NCBI GenBank assembly: GCA_021464415.1
Contig: CM038464.1
Coordinates: forward strand, 54,239,328 to 54,303,327
Direction of reading: 5' to 3'
From: Lonicera japonica
Taxonomy: Eukaryota; Streptophyta; Magnoliopsida; Dipsacales; Caprifoliaceae
DNA length: 64,000 bases
A program made the translations under genes and the position numbers. Positions within the stretch are counted from its first letter, which is position 1, and each line of letters starts with the position of its first letter. Below, piece by piece: positions 35,245-47,648 of the stretch. The notes below the pieces were generated by a model, which saw only the letters and a list, made by a program, of their open reading frames with translations, did not search any database and had not been told where the DNA came from.

Positions 35245-37795
35245 GTGATATATATAGTAGTATATTTTATCTTTCTCTTTAATTATGTACGTGGTAATGT
35301 TGCTGTTAAAGCAGATACGATTTTTGTTAAAATAATATAATGTATTTTAAATATAGTGTACGATAATTTAATGCATAGTTATCTGATTTGTGAAAGAAAT
35401 TTCACGTCTTTATTTCCGTTTCAGCAAATCCTTTTTTTTGCGCAAGGGCTCTTGATGTCTTTCTCAAAAGTTGGTTCGACTTTGGCAATACAGCCTAAGA
35501 AGAAAAAAGGGATAAAGTATACAATAAAAACTCTATAATTTAATAAGCTTGTCATGTTTTTCTTCTTAAAATGTCTTTATTTCGTAGTTTGTTGAATCAA
35601 ATTATCTTTTTTGGGTGAAATATGTTATCTATAGTAGGGTGGTTGTTATATGATGATTAAGTAAATTATATTATTCTTTGATAAATAATTTGAAAGATTT
35701 ATGTTTTCAATATTATAATATTGGTCTTTAATTCCCTAAATTTTTATTTCTTAGAAATTTAATTAAGCAATTATATGATGGGCCTAAACTTTAAAGGGAC
35801 CTTATATATTTAATTAAGCAATTATATTTTGATAATGATTATAGAATTAACTCTGAAAAGATGAATTATTAACTTATGTAAGCGATGGGTTTAAGGGGAT
35901 TTTATATATAAAAAAAAAACTTATAAATTTAGCAAAAATATTAATTGAACTCTTGGGCCTAAATTAAGACTGGCAAAATTTATTAATTTAATGAGATTAT
36001 TATTTTATCGAATTTCAACTATATTTTTTATGGTTTTAAAGGACAGCCTTTGAAACGTTATAGCAGTTAATTGAGATTAATTTACAAAAGCAAGCGGTAC
36101 TCGAACCTGGAAATCTTCGATCAAAAAGTAATTACAAATCTACTTAATTAGATCAAAATCTTAGTCTTCTGGACTTCAACCCACCCTCAAAAGTATGTAC
36201 CCCGCACACCCAATCCTAACTTTATGTTGGTGGAAAGAAAAAAAAAAGGGAATATTTTTAGAACTTAGGAAGTGTCAAAAATAAAAATAAAAACTGGCGA
36301 ATGTGTGTAATTATTTTTATAAAATTTATATTTTTGGGAAAAAATTCAAAAAACTCTCAAGAGACCAATAGTCTGTATAAAAGCTTTTAATTAAGTTATA
36401 AGAAAACAATTTTTTGTGCAAAAATGGGTAAGCGATACGAAATCGATAAAGAGATCGAGATTGCTACTTATGTTCTTAACAATTAATCTCTATTAGATTA
36501 AAATGGAAGTGTTGTATAGTGAAAATATTGTTTGTTCTTAACGATTACTATAGTGAAATTGTTCAGCTATCCTGGAATTGGTTGATTTGACTAACCATAT
36601 ATGCATATCATGTGTGCTTTTTTTCTTTTTCTAAATGTAAGCGATACACAATAAATCTGGTGTTCAATTAAGGGAAAATAGCCTGAGTTAGGAGGTTCAA
36701 ATACACACCATCTACAAGTAAACAGACCTCCATATACTACAAAAAAAAAAGGACTTAATTAGTAATAACATACATTATATTAAGAAGGGTAAGATAAATT
36801 ATATATGAATATAATAAACAATTGAACCATAAGTAAATAATTAACACAAGCTTTGTACGATTAATTTCATATTCTAACGTAAGGTGTTTATCACCTAGAT
36901 TGTTATATCAGCAAGATCTAAACATGCTTGGAAGCATTAGAAGAAGAGATATTATAACAACATATAGATAAGTCTAGTAATATTTATCAAAGCTAAGAAC
37001 CATAAAATAAATTTAATTAAAGAGAGTACATAGATAATTAAAAGTTATTTCTTTCGTCAAAGTTTAGTAAATAAGACAATGCTATTCAGCCTCAAAAAAA
37101 TATTAAAACACAACCTAGGTTGTTTTCAAATTGCGCTATCATTTATTAATTTTTCTCTCTCGTACCCTGACATACATGTATAATTCATTTAATTAAATTA
37201 CAACTTTTAGTATATTTTTTTAATTAATTTCTTAATATTTTTATCAGATATAAAAAGAATAAATGTAGCATTCCTCCTCAGTAGATTGTTTATTTGAAAA
37301 CACTAATCAGTCGACCACTCTTGGACTCTCTACACTAAATATATTAGCGATGTGGACTTCAATGTTATCATGGGGATGGTGACAGCATTAATTTCAAATG
37401 TTATCTTATTGGTGAAATATTTTATCATCCTGTTTTTATATAAATAGATAATAAGACTACATTAATTGACAAATATTAAGCACATATGGCGAGTTTTATT
37501 ATTAAAATGACAACTAGATAAACTAACAACATTAATGCTAAATTTATTGTTTTTATATCTCAAATCCTATTCTAATAAGTTTTGAAAGTCAGATAATGGA
37601 ATCTTAGGATCCAACAAATAGATTAATGACAATTTAAGTTAGTAATTTTATACAATAACATTATGATCCACCTATGTGGGCGGATAAGGGTCTAGGTCAA
37701 GGGTATACGTGGCCCAATTTTTAACAAATTTGAATAATATATCTTAATTAAAATGCCTAGAAGTGATTAGTGCAAAATTAGTTAAGAACAAATGT
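35245..37795. other. AT-rich intergenic DNA downstream of SnRK2
   Basis: The region includes the SnRK2 3' UTR at its start, though its end cannot be fixed. An open frame of 60 codons at 35356-35538 has no family resemblance. Nothing else could be supported. Confidence 0.5.
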
Positions 37796-37831
37796 TGAAC
37801 CGAGGTTTCATAAGAAAGAAGGGAAAGTTTT

Positions 37832-38683
37832 GGGAGAGGGGAACAAAGAGGAAAACATGGGAGGAGGAAAACATGGAGAATATTCTAACACCCCCCTCAA
37901 ACTCAAGGGGGTTGAAGAGACCAACTTTTTGAAGAGGTGAGGAAGCACCAAACAGCGGAACGGCGGTGGGGGGCAGACGGAACGGCGGTAACGAAAATAA
38001 CAGGAGCCGACGGAACGGCGATGACGGGAGCCGACGGAACGGCGATGACGGGAGCCGACAGAACGGCGAGGTATTTTCGGAGGAAATAAAAACTATTAAT
38101 AATACGTATATAATAAAACTTTGAAATAAGTGAAGTTGTAGCTATCGGCCTTGGCGAAGGCGGTGGAAAAATAACGAAAACGTATTACGAGGCAGTCGTG
38201 GAGAAGAGGCAGAGTCGGCGGTGTTGGGTGAATACTGCTTGTTGGTGATACGCGAATAGGTGAGGACAAAGCGGTGCGGCGGTGCTTTTTGTTCGGTGGA
38301 TTTAGAGAGAGGTTGTTGGCAGGAGGAAGCGGGGCCTATCCGGAAGCTAATGGTGGACTGCGCGGTTGTGGATGGCGGCGGCGCGGTTGGTGAAGGTGAC
38401 GGATATACCGCCCGCCGATTGGAAAGGTGTAAGGATCCAACCTTCCTCTGATACCATGTAAATTATACAACATTGAAATAGGTTATATTAATGAGCAAGA
38501 AATCCACAAGGGGTTATGCAAACTTTTATACAAGAACAAATATATAGTGATACAAAGGGAAAACAAATTATAAGACAACCTAAAAACATGGAGAAAAATA
38601 AGGAGAGAAAAGGGGAGGAAAATAGGGAGAGGGGAACAAAGAGGAAAACATGGGAGGAGGAAAACATGGAGAATATTATAACA
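37832..38683 (-). mobile_element. TRIM-like miniature LTR retrotransposon
   Basis: The full LTR at 38457-38683 (227 bp) reads on the minus strand from TGTTATAATATTCTCC to ATAATTTACA. It is followed directly by TGGTATCAGAG (minus strand, 38456-38446), the primer site for initiator tRNA-Met. At the other end, a polypurine tract (minus strand of 37891-37911, CCCCTTGAGTTTGAGGGGGG) precedes a 59-bp LTR piece (37832-37890). That piece matches 38625-38683 at all but one or two bases. The interior of about 550 bp is GC-rich and has no gag or pol, hence TRIM-like. Flanking and internal duplications are described in the findings. Open frames inside are not genes. Confidence 0.75.
38003..38071. repeat. 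24-bp tandem repeat, three copies, inside the TRIM-like element
   Basis: The unit GGAGCCGACGGAACGG followed by CGATGACG starts at 38003, 38027 and 38051. The last copy is incomplete, with one G-to-A change. Related GACGGAACGGCGGTAACG pieces lie just before it. Confidence 0.9.
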
Positions 38684-38736
38684 GAACCGAGGTTTCATAA
38701 GAAAGAAGGGAAAGTTTTGCTTCTTTTTTTTTTCAT

Positions 38737-38767
<31 letters not shown>

Positions 38768-41700
38768 ATAAAACTTTGAAATAAGTGAAGTTGTAGCTAT
38801 TTAAAAAATAATATTATCAGTCTAATACATAAACATACAATATTAATAATTTGGTGTGACGGCCGCCTTGCTGAGTGGGTTCTTTATGCAAACTTTTATA
38901 AACACTCAATTGCTCATCCTCTTTCTTTGGACTTTGGAAGCTAAGGTCGACAATAAATTGGTCAACTTCATCGACTATCATTTTTTTAAAATAATTACTT
39001 ACAATTTTTAATTTTTTTTTTCCAAAACTTGCTAATACGATGTCCATGCAAGATAAGAGGAATCAAACTCATAATTTCTTTCGTACCTGAAATGTTAGAA
39101 TAGTAAAAATGGGATGGATTTCTCAAGCCTATTAAAAACGATGTCATGACCTTTTTGGGTGCTTAGTTTGTTCGATCTTTAAATTTATTTATTTTTACTA
39201 TGTTGTTGGAAGGATATTGGAGGATTGAACTTACATACTCTTTTGTGGAATTGTGACCTCTCTCAAAGTATCTAGTGGAATACTTTTCAAGTATATATGA
39301 AAAAAAATATAATTTTTGAAGTTACAATACATATATGCATGTGCATGGGCGTCGCATCCACGTACGAGATAATGTTTGCTTGTTATAAATGAGAGTGACT
39401 AATATATAGATAAATATAAAAATTTGCTCCACGCGCAATACATTATTAAAAATATCTTGCATCACATGATTTTGCGGTATATAACAATCTATAAGATTTT
39501 AGTCACTCTTAAGATTTTGATGCTTACTCTCGTTAATGATAGTCACTTTTACACAAATATTTGTTCCATCAACTAGATATGCACAAGTGAAATGAGGTTA
39601 AAAAAAAGATATTATGTAAAAGAATCCATTATATAAGTTTGGAAATAAGTGTTTATAGAAATTGGAGTTACCTTGACGCAAGGATTAAAAGTACAATTAT
39701 TGAATATTTTGTTAGAGAAACTAGTGGTGCTAGCTCCACTAAGATATATTGTCAATAAAATGTTCTTCCAGGGAGGGTAATTGCTCTAAGCACATTGTGA
39801 AAAATAAGAAAATGATGGCCGGCTTGTCGTCTCAATTGATTGGCAAAACAAGAATTGAATTGCAAGATTCCTCTCATGTGAGAAAGAAGATTAACCAACT
39901 AGCTCATTAATTGTTAGTCACTTTTTGAGTGGGATGGAGAGTCACCATTTTTTATAGCATATGTTTGCACAAAGCTAAAAAGTTTGTGGTCCCCAAGCAA
40001 TTAATTTTATTTTTTTTCCTTTTACGCAAATGCAATTCAAATACCAAAGTGGCATTTTTTTAGTCCATGGGTACGTGTAAATAATTTTTTGGCTGTCATG
40101 TTATAATAAAAAGATTTCAATAAATTATAAAATATGGCGTAAATGATAATTTAGCATCGTTCTTGCATTGTAGTAGTTCAATAAATAAGGACGTTCACTA
40201 GATGTATAAGTGAACTATTAGCTCTACAAGTACATATTAACTTAATTTTTATCCCAAATGCTCTTTCATCAAGTGTCACTAAAAATGTTCCAACAAATTT
40301 TGAATTGGGTACTAAATCTATGCATGTCTGAACATAGTTGACTAGAATTCATGCCTATCACAATAGTTACGTGTGTGTATATATATATAAATAATTCTTT
40401 CAAAGTTTAAAAGAATTTACTCTTGAGTAAAGTACTATCCATTATGATATAATAAGAGACAATCGACATAGTGCTTCTTTGTTAATTAAAGTATTAAACT
40501 AAGAGGAAGACACTTTACATTTCCTTTATAAGTAGAGAGCATTTATATTTATTACTCAAAATACTCTTTGCCTGAATGGAGAAAAAAAAAAGCCTTTTGC
40601 CTTCTTATAAGAAATATACTTCCTGTGTTTTAAATTGGAAATTCTAAAACATTAATATTCAACTATATTGTAACCATAACGCTTTATAACGGATTAAGCT
40701 AGAATTGTGATATTACGAAATTAGAGGTTTAGAATATTTTAATTACTCTTTTGTAATTATCCAACCCTCTTACATGCAGAGAAATTAATCCTTTAGACTT
40801 TACGTCACAAATCCAATAAGTTATAAATTTAAATTTGTTGCGCCTGTTATTATACAATTATTGTTATGAAAATTTATTCAATTAAATTGATAACCCACTT
40901 CAACGTTAGTATGTTTTAAGAACATATTAATTTCACCCTAAACAAAGTTTAAAAATGCAATTTTTTTACTATTGCACGTGCGATTTGATACATTGATCAT
41001 TTCGATCTCCAAAAAAAAAAACAGAATAATACTTAAAAATGATAAAAATTGGCCATTACAAAATTTGAATGTGCCCTTGATTAACATACATCGTAAATTG
41101 TTGATGAAACTCTAGTTAATTAGTGCCCCTTTGACATATATATATTGAAAAAGAAAAATAGTTCATTTTTTCTTTTAAGTAGTCCCTCTCTTTCAAAGAG
41201 GAATTCACTTTTTCATTTAGGATGTATTCGTATTTAAAATTTGCCAATTATACTACATTTAATTTCGGCTTACAATTCTATTTTATCTTCAAGAGCTATG
41301 CTAGTTGGAAATACATAAGCTGGGCAGAAACGGAAAAAACTGGGCCTCCAACCCAAAAATTAATATACGAAAGCCCATAGCTTTTAACACTTATTTTATT
41401 TTATTTTTTTATCTAAATAATTTCTAATACCGCATGGTATCTAGGCCAACATTCGTGCACCTTGATAAATCTCTGTTCACGGACTTTCTAGTATCACATG
41501 GTATCTAAATCAGCTTTCACGCACCTCGACAAATCCTTGTTCAGATAATATTGGCCAACTGCTGGCTACCAGATGTTTTTACAACTGCCAAAATTCAACT
41601 TGAAGAGTTATCAGTCAAACTCAGCACTGATCCTAACAAGCTAACTCTTCCAAACTTATATTAAAAGTAACCTAGATATCAAATCCAATTTTATTTTTGA

Positions 41701-42704
41701 AAATAAAGCCCAACAAATAAACGATATTTTGATTTTTGCACATTAAACAATACGTATCCTTTTGTCCTCATAACATCAAAATTTCGTATTCATGAATGAA
41801 GTTATCAACTTTTCATTTGTGGTGACGATCCAAGTGATCTGTACATAATATAGGCAATAGGTCTAATCGTATGCAGCGGGTTCTTTTGAACGGAGAATAT
41901 AGATGTTCAAAATGCAAACTAAACTCGGATTCAATTAAAATTGGGGTAAATAAATTGCGTTGGATCGAATTCGGGCCAATTGTATTTTTCATAACATAGT
42001 CGTACATATCAAATTGTTAATGCTAGGCTCGGATCCGACTAGATTACTCAAATCCAAAATGTGTAACAAATGAAATAATGAAGAATGAGAAATTAAATAC
42101 CAAGAAGTAACATGTGCGTGTGTTTTCTTGTATGTTTAGGATTAGTGCTTGCTAATATTTATAAGGGATATTATTGACACACACCAAATAATTCTTTAAT
42201 ACTCCCCATCAATTAAAATATTAAATAACTTTCTCTCCGTGACACACTTCATTATTTCTTTTACTCCAATAATTAACATTTAATAGCCCTAATAAAATAT
42301 TATAATTAACATACCCAATCATTAACATTAAAACAGCAAAACACCTACCACTCCAACTCATAAACCTGTCACCCCAAGCAAACGAGGAAAATTGTACACA
42401 CTCGTACGTCGAAGTGTGAAAGTAAACATATGTGGGAACTTGAACTTGCGACGAAAAAGTTTTGTGTGTTTTGTACAGAAAATGAGAGAAGAAGATAGGG
42501 AACAATTAGCTTATGTATTTGTTTGAATTATAGAGAGAGCACGGAGTGGTGAGGTGGGGAGTAGTGTGCCTTTGTGATTAATTTGTTAATAATAATATTA
42601 ATTATATAATTATTATTAATTAATTATAAAATTAAATAAGGGTGTCCGAAGTATTAAGAAGATAAAGAATGTACTTGGGGTGTGTTAAAAAGAATGGATT
42701 CTTA
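38684..42704. other. AT-rich intergenic DNA
   Basis: An (ATT)n run lies at about 38739-38763. A weak two-copy repeat near 41429-41555, with CATGGTATCTA.....AGC/CAAC.TTC.CGCACCT.GA.AAATC, looks like old repeat sequence. No coding region was recognised; all open frames are short and lack family features. Confidence 0.5.
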
Positions 42705-42954
42705 GGGTGTGTTTGATAAGCCATATTTTCCATGGAAAATATGGCTTTTCCGTGGAAAATATAGCTTTTCCAAATTCCCACTTTTGTAGTGTTTGATTGC
42801 ATTTATTTTCCATGGAGTCAAACTCCCACTTTTTTTACTATTCATGTACTTTTCCTTGTAAAGGTGGAAAATATTTTCTTTGGGGGGGTGGTTTTTATTT
42901 TCTAGGCAATTCGCACAAAGACCGAGGCAATTAGCACAAGTGTAGTCTAAAAAA
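42705..42954. mobile_element. Left part of a MITE related to the one in the SnRK2 promoter
   Basis: After TTA (42702-42704) it starts GGGTGTGTTTGATAAGCC. Further in it shares TAGTGTTTGATTGC, TTTTCCTTGTAAAGGTGGAAAA and TTTTCTAGGCAATT-type pieces with the 29042-29492 MITE. No matching right end was found; hairpin-forming tandem repeats begin instead. Probably a truncated or rearranged copy. Confidence 0.5.
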
Positions 42955-43282
42955 AAAAATGTTTTTTGATCAAGTAAAATTGTTAGAAAAATAAAAAAAA
43001 AAACTGTTTTAAAAAAAACAGTTTTTTGATGAAGCAAAATTGTTCAAAAACCAAAAATTATTTTCAAAAAATCCGTTTTTCATTGAAGTAAAATTGTTCA
43101 GAAATAAAAAAAAAACTGTTTTTTGATGAAGTAAGATTGTTAGAAAAATAAAAAAAAATTGTTTCTTGATGAAGTAAACTTGTTAAAAATAAAAAAACTG
43201 TTTTAAAAAAAAACAGTTTTTTGATGAAGTAAACTTGTTAAAAAAAACAAAAACTGTTTTAAAAAAAAACAGTTTTTTGAAC
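42955..43282. repeat. Hairpin-forming AT-rich tandem repeats
   Basis: About six imperfect units of 40-60 bp contain TTTTTTGATGAAGTAAA.TTGTTA. Several are preceded by ACTGTTTTAAAAAAAACAGT, an inverted repeat around an A/T centre. The units drift in length through the poly-A parts. Confidence 0.8.
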
Positions 43283-43864
43283 CATTCCTTTCAAGTAGGA
43301 ACGAATCACAAGAATTCTTCCACTTAAGGTTGGAATAACACCACAAGAGAGTTTCTTTAGGGTAGAAACAAACCACAATTTTTATTACTTAATTCTCTAC
43401 GATTTACAAGACAATATGATATATAAATAGATAAAACCCAACTAATTAACTAGATCCACTACTACCACAACCCTATAACTTCCCACTAACTTGTTTCATA
43501 TATTAACCACTAGTCCACTAATTATTACACTTTACTAACAACAAGACTAAGTACTAGTTTACTACACTTTTTGTGGTCTAACATAGACCTTTGGGCCAAT
43601 ATTATAATACACTAGAGAGAGGAAAATCATCCACAATGGTATACTTAAGCGTATGGTAAGTATGGTATATTTTGTTGAAGTAGTGGTATAGTAGTGATAT
43701 GGTAAAAATAGAGATAAATAAATATTGTATTTTAAAAGAGAGACATTGTAAAGAGAGAAAGTAAAAAGAAAACCAAAAATACTGAAAATTAGGTAAAAGG
43801 TCTTGACAATATTTTTTGCAAAAAAATCAATGAATAATATGTTTTAGAAATAAGGGCCTAGATA

Positions 43865-43917
<53 letters not shown>

Positions 43918-45068
43918 AAATAAAGGCTTGTTTATAAATTGTGTTTTAAAATAAAATTTTTGACGGAGTATAAACTTAATTTTATACAAAATTGTGTTTT
44001 GCGCAAACTTAACTTTGCAATAAAAAAAACTAATGCAAATTTATTTTGCATGATATGTTTATATTTTTTAACAAATATATTCTTATGTTTCATTCATAAA
44101 AATGTAAAACAATGTCAAATAAACAAAATTACATAATAATGTTTTTTTAAAAAAATAAGGAGTGCAAACTTAATTTTGCGTAACTACTAGAAATTATTAT
44201 GTGCATTTTATTAATAAATAGGTTTTAAATATCTAATTTGTTAAAATTGTTCTAAAACATTGTCAATTAAACACTTATTTATAATAATATGCTAAAAAAA
44301 TTGTAATGCAAATTTAATTTTTACATAATTCCCTAAAAATATAATTTAAAAATCCATTAAAAATTAACTTTACACTTTTTTAAAAATTTGATCAAATGTA
44401 AACTCAAATATCTATATTATTACAATCCGAAGCTCATTACACTGTTCATTGAATGGCCACTGTTTTCAAAATCGCAGGGCTATAAATGGTTGAAAGAGAT
44501 CAAAAGCTGAAGAGTAAATATAGGGTAATATCAATATTTTCCTTTTCCTTTTTTTTACCCTACCATATCCCTTCATTTATCAAATGTAGGGCCCACTTTT
44601 TCTCTCTCTCTCTAAACTTCTTTATTTCCTGCAAGTATACTACTTTCGACTTTTTTCCTAAAAAAAATAAAAAAATTTGAAGCTTCTATGGTTTGGTTGA
44701 TTTTTTAAATATTTAATTTACAATTTATTTTTAAGTAGAATTTTTTTAAAACTTTTTTTTTAATTTGATTTGTGTTTAGTACACAAAAAAAAATTAAATA
44801 CCATAATATATAATCTTCTTCTTCTTCTTTTTTTTCCCATTTTTTAGAAAAAATTTAAAATACAAAGAAAAATAAACAAATATATATATATTACTTAAAC
44901 AACATAAAGAAATTCATTGCCCAAAAATAAAGTACATTTATTAGCCAAGAATTAAATCTAAGAAAAATAAACATATATATATATATTACTTAAACAACAT
45001 AAAGAAATTCATTGCCAAAAAATAAAGTACATTTATTAGCCAAAAATTAAATCTAAGAACTATAAGTT
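43283..45068. other. AT-rich intergenic DNA with microsatellite and a 95-bp duplication
   Basis: A (TTA)n microsatellite spans about 43867-43915. A direct tandem duplication with a 95-bp unit, starting AGAAAAATAAAC, occupies 44866-44960 and 44961-45057. No gene was recognised. Confidence 0.65.
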
Positions 45069-46440
45069 GTAAGACCCGTAAATTTCTAGTATTAGGGTAT
45101 TATGGTAATGTTTCATTAAATGTCAATATAATTATAAATACGAATAATTTTCTACATTCATGGGGGGGTTCTATATAATATTAATTTTGGTAGCCATTAA
45201 TAAATTAGTGAGTCAATTTTATATTGGTTTTCCTACAATTAAGGAAGTCCAGGTAATTAATTGTATTTACAAGCCCTAATCTTAAATTATTAAAGCCTTA
45301 AGCCTGATTACCTATTTAATAATAATATATTTAGATATTGGGAAATGAGAAAGAAAACACGAGAATGAGAAAGAAAACCACGTAAAAAAAACGGAAGAGG
45401 CTAAGGGCGTAGAAGGAGACAATGGCGAACGATATTCTTGTTCCGTGGTTTCAAGATATCTTTCTCCATTTATCGTGATAGGTGAGTGATTCTTTATGGT
45501 TTCTAATACATGTTTTGATTTTCTTTGACCTAATTTTTGTTATTGTGTTTTTGCTCAATTGGTTGTAAGTTTCATAAAGAATTCAATTCTTTTAAAAATG
45601 GAAAAATATTTTTAAAAAGAATTTTTGCTTTGGAAAATGTAGGGTTTTTAATTTGGGAGATATAGATTTTACTAAACAAGTAATTATATTTGCTGTCTTA
45701 GATATAGATGTTTGGGATTTTTTCGTGTAAAAATCTGGAAAAATTAGAGAAGTTAATATCATGTTTTATGAACTGGGCTTTGGAATTGATTGAATACATT
45801 TTTATTTAGTGAAAAAAAACATTATTTTCAACCACATTACTTTCTATTTATTTTTAGTGCAATTATATGACTCCACACACATATATCAAATTTTTATGAA
45901 ATTTTTGGATTGTTGAATAATTCCCAGAATTTATGTGAAGTTGGTGGCTGTGTCATTAGAAGTTCTGTTTGTGTTCTTGTTTTGTTTGTTTGTGTTCTTA
46001 TTTTGTTTGTGTGCAATTTAACATATTTTGGTGTAATGTAGGGTTCAAAAATTGACAGAAACCTGGAAAATTCCTTAATGCCACTGCTCCTTTATATGAT
46101 GGATTTGGGACCTATACGTTGGGTGAGAAAGTCCCGAGATTTTTGTTTTGAGTAAAACGTTGGTGTAGCATGAAATTTCATAAATTTGTACTGCTCATTA
46201 CTTGATGGTTGTACTTATTCTATTGTTGGTTAGATGAGTGGATAGTTGCTAAAAGGGCGAATTAGCGCGCAAACGTTTTAGCCTTCCGAAGAAGGTCGGA
46301 ACTACATATGCCCGTGCGAGTTCCGGTTCGGATCCGCTATCTATACGGGGAGACACAGGGCAGGATGACGGATCCAGAAATGGCGATTTGTAATTAAGGT
46401 GCCACGCTAACCAAAGAGTCTAGTGGATTAGGAATGTATG
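45069..46440 (+). mobile_element. Ty3/gypsy-like LTR (solo or partial)
   Basis: It begins TGTAAGACCCGTAAATTTC, a common start of plant gypsy LTRs. Towards the right it carries CGCGCAAACGTTTTAGCCTT, CGAAGAAGGTCGGAACTACA and a CCGTGCGAGTTCCGGTTCGG block (46263-46332), which looks like the downstream part of such LTRs. The matching GGGTCTTACA end was not found, so the right edge is approximate. An ATGGCGAACG start-like stretch at 45422 is within the LTR and not a gene. Confidence 0.5.
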
Positions 46441-47640
46441 ATTGTTCTCTTTGTTTAATTTGTATAAAATTATTAGATCTCTAAATGAAAATTGTCAATG
46501 AACGAAGAAAATATATGCTTATTTTTTTTTAGGTGAGTTTCCTTTAATTCCTTATCGTTTAAAATGGTTGATTCGTTTGTGAAAAGGGTCTGCATTGAAT
46601 CACTGTTTTGGGTAAAAACGGTATTTTTGCCACTCATATTAATCATCATTCTGAAACGTGCTTTATTTTCCAATTCTGTATTTGGGCAGAAGCAAACAAT
46701 TTTTACTGCAGCAGTTTATTTTGTGATGTAGATGTTATCCTTGTTATATTTTTATGCATAGAGGCCTTTTCAAAATTCGTGCAGGGTTGCTCTACCATAG
46801 AATTTTGATAATTATTACATTATGGATGAATGTGACAAGAAACTAACGTCCATAAGTATGTGGAACTACATGTCTTGTCTCATGATTATTTCGAAAATTT
46901 TTATTTATAATAATTTCATCATAAACATAGTTTGAAAGAATCATATACCAGTATTTTATACTGAAAGTTGTCTTTGTGCTTCTTGGGTACGCTCTTTAGC
47001 ATAAGAGATTTGCAGGAATTTACGTGCTTCTTGAGTTAAGACATCATTGCTTATCTTTTTGTTTGAATATTTAGATGTACTCTGGCCAAGTTTTTGTAAA
47101 GCAAATGTAATTGGACTTTTGTATATATATGGTTGGATATTTTAATTTTATTTACTCTGCAAAAGATTTATTTAAAAAAAAAAAAAAATTTTGTTTTTAT
47201 TAAGTTTATATTTTGATTTTCGAGCATTTTAAAAGTAAATATAGTTTTAAAATTTTCACACCCGGTAGTTGGATGGTCAATACGGGTAAATGAGTACAGG
47301 TCCAAAAATCGTAAGTAATGTATTAGCCAAGAATAAGGGGGGCCCATTAGTCAAATATACTTAATCAATTAATTGTCAAAAAAATTATTAATTTGAGACA
47401 TAAAAAAAATAATCAAATATACAGATCTTTATAATGACTTTTGTTAACATTTCATTCTTTTATGGTTTTTTAAAATAAAATGCTTAATTATATTAGAAGT
47501 ATTTTAGGACCTTTTAGTGAAAATTATTTTCACAATATTCATTGTGCAACATATCAAAATTGAACTCTCAATAAATGCAGACAGTGTAATGTACTATAGA
47601 AGTATCTCCATTAATACAAACTAAAAAATTATTTTAACTA
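46441..47640. other. AT-rich intergenic DNA
   Basis: Nothing beyond short biased open frames; the first part may be further LTR sequence. Confidence 0.4.
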
Positions 47641-47648
47641 CATATAAT

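Noticed and set aside
38260..38451. 63-codon open frame in GC-rich DNA
   Set aside because: It lies in the non-coding interior of the TRIM-like element next to its primer site, and has no protein resemblance.
45422..45480. ATGGCGAACG start followed by a GT-like donor, resembling a first exon
   Set aside because: It lies inside a gypsy-like LTR in which such stretches are usual; no following exon was found.
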